DNA of 64,000 nucleotides from Albula goreensis (taxonomy: Eukaryota; Chordata; Actinopteri; Albuliformes; Albulidae): assembly GCA_022829145.1 (NCBI GenBank), contig CM040764.1, positions 1,736,001 through 1,800,000 on the forward strand. Reading direction: 5' to 3'. Both the position numbers and the translations under genes were made by a program. The notes under the pieces are model-generated. The model saw nothing but the letters and a program-made list of their open reading frames with translations, searched no databases and had not been told where the DNA came from. The first letter of the stretch is position 1, and each line of letters starts with the position of its first letter. Shown here in pieces: positions 40,940 through 51,014 of the stretch.

Positions 40940-41075
40940 CAAACAAACACACACTCCCACGCAGTCACATCCACTATCCGCTATCACACACACATTTGCA
41001 TGCACATAAACTCAAATACACACAAACACTCATATGCACACATTATACATAAACATTTTTACACACACACTAACA
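40940..41075. repeat. CA-rich degenerate microsatellite
   Basis: Interrupted ACACAC runs with AT-rich interruptions. Nothing else is seen here. Confidence 0.75.
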
Positions 41076-41991
41076 CACAATATAAACATATACATGACAA
41101 TTTATTATAACTGGATATAAATGTTAATTGCTCACCTATTGATTAATCACAATTAAATGAATCTATGGAGAAATATGAATGAAGGAATTTAAATAACAGG
41201 AATCAGTCAGTTGCACACTATCTCAATATCAAACACTCGTTCTGTAAATGCAAACTTCAGTGCAGTAAATATGGATCGCTCCAATTCACAGTAATCTCTG
41301 ACTTTGCTGACTCTATATGGAAAAACCTAGCCATTCTGTCCAGCCTATCTTGCTTCTAGTCTACACTCTACAGTTTCCAGATCTCCCCTGACACTTGACA
41401 AGGTTTTACACACATTTATATCTACCCATGTGAGGAAATATATTTTCATGAATTTGCGAGGAGGGAGAGTTAGCTCAAACTTCCTCTCCACCGTAATAAA
41501 GCCGATATCAGTAAATATCCTCGGGTGATAAACAAGGCCCCACAGAGTACATTTTCTAACTATAGTTTTTGTGGCTCTCTGGGTACGAAATCATACCCAA
41601 AGCAACAAACTGTCTGGTTCAACTATATTTATCACACAATGTATCTTAAGGCAATTTCCTGAAACACACTGCATTCACAACAAGTGAATCAAAGCCAGGC
41701 ATGGGATTATGGGATTGCGCTTTGGGTCAGAACGTAAGAGTAATGATAATGAGAACAGGCCGTTCAGCGCTACTGGGCTCATCGTTACCATTCAGTCTAC
41801 CTTGTATGTGGTACTCCATCAAGTCTGGATGGTGACCGACGAAGAATTCTCTGACTGGCCTCAACTGCAAGCTGTTCCGTACATTGACATCTCTGTGTAG
41901 AAAAATGCTTCATGCTAACAGTATGGAATTTACTCTTCAATAATTACCTAGGCTGTGGTCTGCTTTTAATTTCGCGAATTTCTTGTCTTCC

Positions 41992-42038
41992 TTGTTATAA
42001 CAAGTTAGCACAGCAACTGTGCTAACTTGTTATAACAA
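41992..42038. repeat. Perfect 22-bp inverted repeat with 3-base loop
   Basis: The left arm (41992-42013) and right arm (42017-42038) are exact reverse complements separated by CAA. Each arm also contains the palindrome TTGTTATAACAA. The transcript of either strand would fold into a tight hairpin. No flanking transposon ends were recognised. Confidence 0.9.
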
Positions 42039-43854
42039 CTTGTATGGTTTGGAGCGCGGTTTGTATTTAATCTGAGAATTTTCACGTTTTCATTTAGCTA
42101 GAGTTAGCTAGCCGCAGGGTGATTGCTGTCAACGCACTGGCTATATTGGCCTGGTCAACAAGTAGTATCTCTCGTTCCGTTTAACCACTGGAATGACTTG
42201 ACACGTTTTCTCATTGCACCAGTAGTATCATACAATTTTTTTTTGTATTTTTGTCATGTGGCCATGGTATGGGAGGGATTGAACACTTCAAAGAGTCCTA
42301 TAAGAAAAGATTTTACTTTGCATAAGGACCAGTTTTCACCTCCGCATTGTACAGGATGTTGTATAACCCTTCGTCACGCAGTATCCCTTATATAATGCGC
42401 AAAGTGAAGAGAGAGTCACATTCTCTTTCTCTGGGGTTATCATTTTGCTTGTTTTAATCCATATTTTACATCGCCTGCCAAAAAACTGTAACACAAGAGT
42501 CAAAATAAAAACATGACATTCCCAAGCCAAAATAAAGAGCAACACTCTGCCCTCAAAAGTACTTGTTTTGGGAGAAAAATCCAAGAAAACACTCAACTGC
42601 CAACTGGCTTCTCCTGACATACTAGTCACTGAAGAACCACAAATAGGATTATCCCCCCCTAGGATTGAGTCCATGTTGGTATTTTGTGCTAAAAATGTGT
42701 TTTTTAGATGATGCAATTTTGTGAGAAAAATATATCAAAGCCAGAGAAAATGACAGCTGGCTTTTTGGTCCCGCAAGAGCAGAATCAGAATCAATAAAAC
42801 CATTTTGGCATATCTTGGTCTGAATGCCCCATTTGCCAAACACAACAGTGGAACCTTCACACTTAACGATCTGTGATTGGTTACTCCCCTGTCAATCAAT
42901 GTGTTCCTCACCGTCTAATTGGCCCATTGGAGTTTGGAGTGATGACAGGCCCTCCTCCTCCAGCAGGCTATGGGGCCAGTGATATGTATGTATAATTTTC
43001 TAATGCGGCACCCAATGGCACTAGGGGCTTTACTCTCATCGCTAGGCAGGGAGCCATGGCAACGTCCTGAGAGCTAATAGAAAATCATTTGAGAGAGAAA
43101 TGGATCCGGAGGAGGCAGACCCTCGATAAACCTGGAGGAGCAGAGAGGATCAATACCAGAGGAAACCAGGGGGCAGTTCTTCTATCCGCACAACCCGGCA
43201 GACTGAAGAGGGGCGCGCACAACATCTCTTTTTTGGGTCCCCGATATTCACCGGGACTCTCGGCAAGAGCCAAACCTTTGAACTCAGTCGGGTCTGCGCT
43301 CTTATGAGCTATATAGCCATTTCCCCCCCTTAAAAATTATAATTTTTCCACCATTTTCACTAAGGTTATGAGTCTTCTTTCCAGCGGCATGGGAGAAACT
43401 TCTCTGTTGTACTTTTGTACGGAAATTGAATCCATTTCGGCAGGAAAAGAATACCCATTAATTTGTCACATACAGGGAGCGTAATCGGACATGAAAGGGC
43501 AGCGAGTGTTTTATTGTGTCCCGAAGTCAAACAGCTAAGCCACTGTGCATTATTCATTTGCCTTGTGGTTAGTTTTCATCCAGGTGGGTTTATCTCTTAT
43601 CTTAGCTAGCTTAGCAAATGATCTATTCGTACGGCACAATGTTTTACTGTGGCAGTTCCACAGCTGTAACTTATGGGCATGGTTGGCAGTGTGACACTGG
43701 GGACTTTTATCTCCAAACCCTCTGGTCACACACACACACCGCTCCATCAGTGCTGCAGCACAGTGCTCGCTCTCTTACTGTGGATCACTGCTATGGAGCG
43801 TGCAAAGACATAGTGTGGAGGGGAAGGGATGGAAGGGTTTAGTCACATACAAAA

Positions 43855-44145
43855 CGTGTGTGTGTGTGTTTGTGCACATTGTTTATATGTGTATGCATGT
43901 GTGAGTGGATGTGTGTGTGAGTGTGTGTATCTGTGAGTGTCGGTGCACATTGTTTATATGCATAGAAACGTTTGTGCGTGTGTGTGTGTATGAGTGTGTG
44001 TCAGTGCACATTATGTATATGCGTAGGTGTGAATGGACATTTTGTATATGTCTATGCATGTATGCGTGTGTCTGTGTGCGACTCTCTATGTGTGTGTATA
44101 TATGTGAGTGAAAGTGCATATCACGGGTGTGTGTGTGCTTGTGTG
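43855..44145. repeat. TG-rich microsatellite cluster
   Basis: Interrupted (TG)n and (TATG)n runs with recurring GTGCACATTGTTTATATG blocks. No gene is supported in this stretch. Confidence 0.9.
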
Positions 44146-44999
44146 CAAGAGTCTTCTGGAAATAGCGAAGATCGCAGTGATATTACAGCAGAGACCGATA
44201 TATTGTGTTTTCTGTCACACTCAGGGGATCCACAATGTAGGTTCTGGTGGGGACAAACAGAAAGCCTTATTCTCATGGCCTTCCTACAGTGTGTATACAC
44301 AGCCAATCAGCTTCAGTGAGAGAGACTGGGACCGCATAGATAAACATATGGTACATTCACATTCCGTTCACTTAAATCGTCTGCATGAAAGCTGACCTTA
44401 ACAGCTAAATTAAACCTGTTTAATTCAGCTCCCCTCATTCAATACGGGAAACTGTATAATCACGGTGGAATCTATTTCCATGTTAATTTATATTATTCAA
44501 CGTGATTCCCAATATCATTTACTGCTTACATACTCGCAAGAGCCCTTTGTTCACATGCTTTTACTGGCTTACACGCGATTTTGTTAGCTCATCTGAAGAG
44601 ATCCATTTCTGACTGAACTCGTATGCCTTCGCTTTAAAACTACACAGACATTAGAGGGACCTAACATCTACTTCGCCTGAGCTGACACACAAATGGAAGA
44701 AGATGGACTGAGACAAGCTCTTTGACAAGATTTGTTTCATTTGATTCGTGCCCTGGTACGCCGGCATCGCTAATTTCATTTTACACACGACTCCAAATGA
44801 ACAAGCTCAAACTCCTACACAAGTTAAACTGCTGAGAATGGCCGCTTAATGTCTCCTGTTCAGAGATTCCTGTGCTGTGACACTGTGAAGGCAGATGGAG
44901 GTCTTTTCTTTTGCTCTTTCTGCATTAGCTGCCACCACACTTTCCTGCTGTGTCCCAAAATCATTGGAGGGCTTGGAGCAGCAACCTCAACTGCAATAT

Positions 45000-45290
45000 G
45001 AGCATACACAGCAGAGGCTGATTGGTAAACCACACAGCTGAGTGTGATTGGTGCACAGCAAAGCTGAGTGTGATTGGTGCACAGCAAAGCTGAGTCTGAT
45101 TGGTACACAGCAAAGCTGAGTCTGATTGGTTCACTGCACAGCTGAGGCTGATTGGTACACAGCAAAGCTGAGTCTGATTGGTACACAGCAAAGCTGAGTC
45201 TGATTGGTTCACTGCACAGCTGAGGCTGATTGGTACACAGCAAAGCTGAGGCTGATTGGTGCACAGCAAAGCTGGGTCTGATTGTTACAC
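45000..45290. repeat. 26-bp ATTGG-containing minisatellite
   Basis: About eleven head-to-tail copies have a 26-bp period, each with GATTGGT, then CACAGCAAAGCTGAG or CACTGCACAGCTGAG. Two sub-variants alternate in a regular pattern, suggesting expansion of multi-unit blocks. Every unit contains ATTGG, an inverted CCAAT, and some contain the E-box CAGCTG. The array is also an open reading frame on the minus strand, but only because the repeat lacks stops. Confidence 0.92.
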
Positions 45291-45917
45291 TGAAATTATA
45301 CATTACCTACATTATACCTGTCCATAAAGGCACAATTTGGCCACTGTGCCATCTGTTTTTGGAGGCTGAGTTTGTCCAATAAATACCTCTGCATACAGGG
45401 CCGGGGGAAGACAGTCAAGCGCTATGGGCAAATTAGGGATATGCTTAGTAAAAAAAGTAAATGTGCAAAAAAAATGCCAATTTTCATACTTTAAACCCTG
45501 AATCAAGACAGATGTATTGAATGAATACTGTTTACCTTTCTGGATTTTGCTGCAGTGAACTCCTCGATTATGTTTGTGTAATCCTATTTACAGCGAAATT
45601 GGTGTTCAATTGAAATTTCGGCTAATCCGTCCGGCCGGTCCCATGACATTGTCGAATGCAGTTAATTCTTTTCTCTTTTTTTATTATATATTTTATTTTT
45701 CCCAAACTGAACTTGTTCAACTGAACTGGTCGACCTCACCGCAGCACCCGCTCTGACGGCTTTGGGAGGAGAGGCCGAACACGTGACTCCTCCGATTCAG
45801 GTGACGACGCTCTCGCTCCTATTCACACAGCAGCTGCATCACTAAACGCACGCTGCCTGTGACGTTGGAGGATGACGCGATTAGCGTACCGTCAGTTCGT
45901 GCCACCTATGGGCGCCC

Positions 45918-46085
45918 AGCATGACCAGAGCAAGCGCTACAGCGATGAGACCAACAAATGTTAGCCGGCTCATCCCCATCATCCTCGGCAAGGCTGGGCC
46001 AATTTTGCCTCACCAAAGGGGACCTCCGACCATACCCGGGAATGGCAAGGCTGAGTTTCAAACCCTGATCTCAGGGATTGCAGGT
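45918..46085 (-). mobile_element. tRNA-derived SINE-like element, copy 3
   Basis: On the plus strand this copy reads GATGAGACCAACAA, later GGCTGGGCCAATTTTG, GGGGACCTCCG and then GAGTTTCAAACCCTGATC, the reverse complement of a tRNA box-B-like GGGTTTGAAACTC. It shares blocks and order with copies at 13905-13990, 30600-30745 and 52148-52310, and lies in the same orientation. Confidence 0.65.
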
Positions 46086-47164
46086 AGCTCTTTATAAGTT
46101 TCAGTTAGCGAAAACTCCTCTATCCTCATGCCAACGTTATGGCACAGGTTAACATTTGACAAAGGGCAACGCTGATGTTTGGATACTAATCCACAACATT
46201 TTGCCAGTAAATGTACTAATCTGTTCTTCATTTAGCCAGGCTAGTTGCTGCACTCAAACTAACATTAGCTTCTTCGGTGGAATCAGAACATTTCAGGAAA
46301 AAGTTTGTTAATTTTGGACGGCTTTCCAATATTTTACCCCCTTTGCGTGAAAGCGCCCTCGATATTCAGCCCCACTGGGCTCTGAACGTTTCATTATGGT
46401 AACCGTTGCTATCGTATATCATATGAAAATGTTTCGCAAACATCCAGCTCATGTCGATGTCATCGATTACACACAGATAGCACTCTTAAATTTTGCAAAG
46501 GTCGTCATGGTGTGGCACCCTAGTGGACTGGTGCCCTGGGTAAATAGCCCTCCCAACACCTCGCCTTGAATCCAGACATTTAATCTCTGATAGAGGGTGA
46601 GAATAATTCTGGCCTGGGCTAACTGTAAATCTGATCAGTATTCCTGATGGCGGATGAGCTTGACAGAGGTAATTTATCATTTCGCTGACTGTAGTCGGGG
46701 ATTCATCAGGGATACTGAATGACTATTGGTTCATTAGCAGAGCACATCTCAAAAAGTTGGGCAGAGTTACATTACATTTCAGTGAGAAACTAATCAGGCT
46801 CATAGTTTTAAGCCTCAAAGGGAGGCTATTTAAAACCCTGTACCACATCGTCTAGGTTTATGGCTGATTGTGTTTGCCTAGCTCTTGCACAAAGACTCAG
46901 ACAGATTGTCACTATGTCATCACCCTTTGTGTGGTTTTATCGCTCGGCTATGGTTACAGCCATACATACTGTGAAAAATGTATGTCACGTCGCCGTGAGA
47001 AGCGGTCCTGTCCACAAATCGTGTTGGCACGGCAATGCGAGCCGAGATAGCGCGTCATGACTCACTCCCTGCTGCGCTTACTGTGTCATCGCCATGGGAA
47101 CGAGCACATCACCAAACAGGGCCTCACAAAAGTGGCTGTTGTTATGATGGCCGCAGTACTGGCG

Positions 47165-47325
47165 GAGACCCCCCCCCCCAGTCGCTAGCCCCCTCAGACC
47201 ACCCTGGTCGCTGACCCCCCTCAGATGGCACCAGTCATTGACCCTCTTCAGTTCACCCCGATCGTTGCCCCCCTCCCATGGCGCCAGTCATTGCCCCCCC
47301 TAAGATCACCCCGGTGACTTGGTGA
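47165..47325. repeat. C-rich imperfect tandem repeat
   Basis: Three to four degenerate units carry CCAGTCATTG or CCAGTCGCTAG, followed by a C-run and CAGACCACCC or similar. The spacing is about 50 bp. C-homopolymers up to nine bases occur. Confidence 0.7.
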
Positions 47326-47879
47326 ACCTTCCCGTAGCTCTTCTCACCATAGATGGAGATCAAACTAATCCAACACATGACTGGCTCTTGTTTCCCTGTG
47401 AATAAATAAAATGGAGACTCATAATTTAATAGGAAAAATAACTAGCAGAAGGGAACATCAGTCATCGTGTATAAGTCCATAAAATGAACTGAACACCATT
47501 AATAAGGCTATGAAGTATGCTCTCAAATTCTTCACGAACCCAAAACCTTCACAGCGAGAGATCTTAACCGGATTGTACGGCGGAAAGGCCTAAACGCACT
47601 GATGAAAGTGAATCCCATGTATTTTCTACAAGAGAAAGCTGAGAACACTCAAGGCGTTTGGCAGAATGATTTTTTTTTCCAAAACTTCATATGTCCCCAT
47701 CACTCTTCCTGTGAACTGAAGAGGAAGAAGATGTAGGCCCGTTTAACTGTGAAGCCAAGGCATCTGTTTAATAAAAACGAAACTTCTGCTATTTCGATCA
47801 ATCTGCATTGCACTCTGTCCTCGAATCAGAAATTCAGGCAGGAGGAAATTTCTGTCTCAAACTCAACATCACAGACTTG

Positions 47880-47940
47880 GCAGCCGCCACCCACCCGCAC
47901 CACCCACCACCCACCGCCCACCGCCCACCCCCACGACGCC
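47880..47940. repeat. (CCACC/CCGCC)n microsatellite
   Basis: Short imperfect array of CCCACC and CCGCCCA units, strongly C-rich on the plus strand. No coding meaning is seen. Confidence 0.8.
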
Positions 47941-48884
47941 AACAACAGCAGTGACAGAAACAGCGGCCTGTGAATCTCGAGCGGTAAAGCACTGGCGGTC
48001 AGGGCTCGCCACGGGCCTGCGGTCTAATTCCAGAGCTGCTGTCAGTCTGCCGAGCGGAACGGCGAGCGCGCGGGGATCGCGCGGCAGTGACAGGCCCCCA
48101 TGCGAAGGAAGGTTTCCCCTCCTGACGCTAGCTCAGATGTGTAGGTTCCCGAGCGAGCTTGTTACAGGTGTCCTCCTACACCGGCGTGGTGTGATGGCCA
48201 CATGGTAGGCTAAGGGAGGTGTGTGGTGTGGTGGTGGTGGGTGGGGGGGGGTATGGAGGACGTGACAGAAGGAGCCATAGCGCTCCGCCTGCCTATCACA
48301 CTCTATGCAGCTCAAGCTCAAAACTTTTATTGAAATAACGACACCTGAAAATTCCTGCAGGGGAATAAGACATAACATTTATCTAAAAAAAGGATACATT
48401 TTGTCTCGATAACCTAAGAAAAGGTATCTATTTTATTTTAGCCAGTGTTCACAAAAATCATCTTTGTTTGTTGAAAAGTTTTTTTGTTGCTTTCTCAGGG
48501 GTCTGGCATTCAAGATATACAAACGTACAAGATATTTCAAGGTTTGGGACCCAGGTCTGATTCTCACATGGTTTCTTTGTATGTTCAAGGGACTGCTGAG
48601 CGACTCATTCCGCTAAAACTGCATCACATCAACAAGTCTTTGCCATTTAGCATGCTCTCTTTTTCCAGAGCAACTAATACAGCTTACCTTTTCACACATC
48701 ATCCATTTATACAGATGGATATTTTACGGAAGCAATTTAGGCTTGAGGGTACAACAGCAATGGGAATTAAGTCAACAACCAATGAGGTGCAAGACCAGAT
48801 TGCACACTATTATATTACACCACCTGTCCCCGCTCTTCTTCATGTATGACAAACTCATCGATTCAATCGAGCTATATCAGCTGT

Positions 48885-49005
48885 GTATGCTGTGATTGGG
48901 TCACTGCACAGCCCTGTGATTGGTCACTGCGCAGGCCTGTAATTGAGTCTCTGTGCAGCCTTGTGAATGGTTCACTGCACAGTCGTGTAATTGGTCAGTC
49001 TGAAG
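48885..49005. repeat. ATTGG-containing minisatellite, second block
   Basis: About four degenerate copies of a unit near 29 bp contain GTGATTGG(G)TCACTGCACAG or variants. The unit is clearly related to the 26-bp repeat at 45000-45290 (shared GATTGG, TCACTGCACAG), although the two blocks lie about 3.6 kb apart. Confidence 0.8.
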
Positions 49006-49867
49006 ACCAAGTGGACTGCTTTTCACAGACTTCAATATAAGCATATGTTTCCTCAGTCTCATGGCGGACACTTTAGCGACGAGAAAAACCTAAAACACAA
49101 CCGGGTTTTCCACAGTGGGTACATTTTGTTTTAAAACTGCAGTAAAACGAAAGAAAAAATGTACACACAACAACACATAGCTTTCTCGAGAGTGGGACAT
49201 GACTTCGTCTCCATAGAAATGGAAATGGCCCCCTCAAGCTCGGAGTCCCATCAGCAACATGATGAAAAGTCCTCGGATTTAACAAAAGTGGAAGAGGACT
49301 GTACCGTTTCTGAGCAGGAGAAGAGTCTATCTATAAACGTACAAGCTTACTGCTGTTTTAAATAGCAGAGAGGAGGAATGGATCAGAGGGAATCTGTGGT
49401 CATACACTGAGCCAAGAGCTACTATCCACTTCAACAAAGTACTTAACCAGCTGTAATTGGAGTTCGCCCTGAATGTACATGAAGCATGCTATTTGACCTG
49501 ACTGGATATTTAAAACGTAATACATACACAATGGAAAAAAGGGAAGCGAAGCATCACAACGTGAGTCGGTAATGGAAATGCACATCTCGGGATCGACCCC
49601 CTGCGCTTCTTGCTCGAGAGCCGCCCCGTATCGGGGCTTTTTATGAGAGACTGCGCTCCCGATGACCCCCCCACCCCGCCCGCTCACGACAGCGCGGCCT
49701 CAAAGGAACGTCTCCGCTCCGGCTCTTTCGTGGGCTTCGGTGTTGCCATGGTGATCGGGAACGAGCGCTATACATGCAAGTTGGGGGGGGCAGACTGTGT
49801 TTCAAGGCCAGGACCATTGAAAGAGACAGAGAGGGTACTGCTGTTGCACTGAAAACAAAGACACTGA

Positions 49868-49910
49868 GGAGGAGGAGGAGGAGGAGAAGGAGGAGGGAGA
49901 GGGGGAGGTT
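49868..49910. repeat. (GGA)n purine-rich microsatellite
   Basis: A run of GGA triplets with a few interruptions lies here in an otherwise ordinary intron. It creates spurious Arg-rich and Ser/Pro-rich ORFs on the two strands. Confidence 0.85.
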
Positions 49911-50234
49911 GTGGGCGAAAAGAAAGCTGCTTAAAAACAAGAAACAGACCAAGGTCACACAATAATTATTTGAAATACTTCAACTCTTCATACATCTGGA
50001 AAATTCCTGCAATGACCAGAGAATCTACGAAGCATGTATTTTAACCAAATACTGCGAATAAAATTCTTATTTCTTATGACTGTATGAGTGGAATATGTTG
50101 AAATTTCAGCAGAGATCTATTGGACATTTTTTAAAAATCACCAGAATCTAAAGAGTTGAGGTATTTCAATTATGCATTTGACACAGGCATAGTGTGAATG
50201 TCAATCATGAGAGCAGGGACCAATCAGGGCCTAC

Positions 50235-51014
50235 CGGGGGCGGGGCTCCAGGAGCTGTTGCTGGTGCTGAGCTCTACAGCATGTGGTTGCTCCTTTCCTG
50301 TGCTTTTAGGCAGCTGGTCTGTGTGTAGGGTAGGGCGCCCCCCTGAGGTGAGGTCTGGAACAGTGGGCCCGGGTGCGTCGGATGGAAATAAAGGGCTTGT
50401 GTTTGAAACCGCAATATGGACCAGAGGGTCATCTCTGTGGCTCTCAGAGACAGGCGCAATTTTGGAAGTGAGCTCTGCACCTGGAACAGGAGGCTGGGTG
50501 TTGGCAGCGGCCATTTTGGGGTTGATTTGATTCCGGATAAATGTCTCTGGGCCACTCTGGTTCACGTTCTCATCCCTGGTTTGGGATTTCATATTCGCTT
50601 TTTGGGAGTCCAGGACTCTATTTGTCGTTGTCATGGCAGAGCTAGGGATCTCTTGTTTCGGGAAGGGGTTCATTGTGACCCCCACAGGCCCTGCTCTGGC
50701 CCCAGGTGCTGAGCTCCCTGGATCACCAAGGCGACTAGAGCTACCATCCGCTGAAACTGGCACCTCCGCCCCCGTCCCGGCGCCCCCCTGACTGGACGAT
50801 GGACCCCATTGCAGGTCGATACCAGGAAGTGAGGCGTCTCCAACAGGAACATCCAGGCCTGGCTCGGAGACATTCACAGGCCGGTCTGCCCGATCGGAAC
50901 CACCGCCTGGCACCGGCATCCAGACTGGCACGCTCTCGGCCCCCGAGGAACCCACTGATTTACGACTGGCACGATCAGGGCTCGCCGTCTGCCCGCCTCC
51001 AAACCCTATGGAGC
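50235..51014 (-). CDS. ncan: ncan exon: mucin-like / glycosaminoglycan attachment region, part 2
   Basis: This 780-nt exon encodes 260 residues rich in Ser, Pro, Gly and Thr, beginning SIGFGGGQTASPDRAS and ending STSNSSWSPAP. It is flanked by a good acceptor (CCCTCCTCAG before 51014) and a donor CCCG/GTAGGC at 50234. Both ends are phase 1, so it could be skipped without shifting the frame. Ser-Gly pairs (GSSGAES, QSGPE, TSGGR) are candidate chondroitin sulfate sites, and NVSE, NQSG, NTSP and NSSW are N-glycosylation sequons. The role is an extended glycosylated spacer between the hyaluronan-binding head and the EGF/lectin tail. No homology can be read from so divergent a region; identity comes from context. 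Confidence 0.85.

Larger units (their letters stand above)
17349..50234. other. ncan: Large 33 kb intron upstream of the EGF exon
   Basis: This interval separates the second mucin-like exon from the EGF exon. It carries the listed LINE, LTR-like, hAT and SINE relics, microsatellites, minisatellites, two hairpins and a CpG-rich patch. Stretches 24711-26330, 28171-30590, 30750-33650, 33900-36720, 38370-40930, 41080-41985, 42040-43850, 44150-44990, 46090-47160 and 49010-50230 show no supported gene apart from the small motifs listed. No second EGF exon was found. Part of the interval could hold an unrecognised fast-evolving exon. Confidence 0.75.

Noticed and set aside
44860-45303. CRISPR-like regular repeats / repetitive protein
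   Set aside because: Units are contiguous 26-bp copies with no unique spacers, in a vertebrate genome; it is a minisatellite.
48484-48849. 121-residue ORF on the plus strand
   Set aside because: No family resemblance and no supporting splice or start context.
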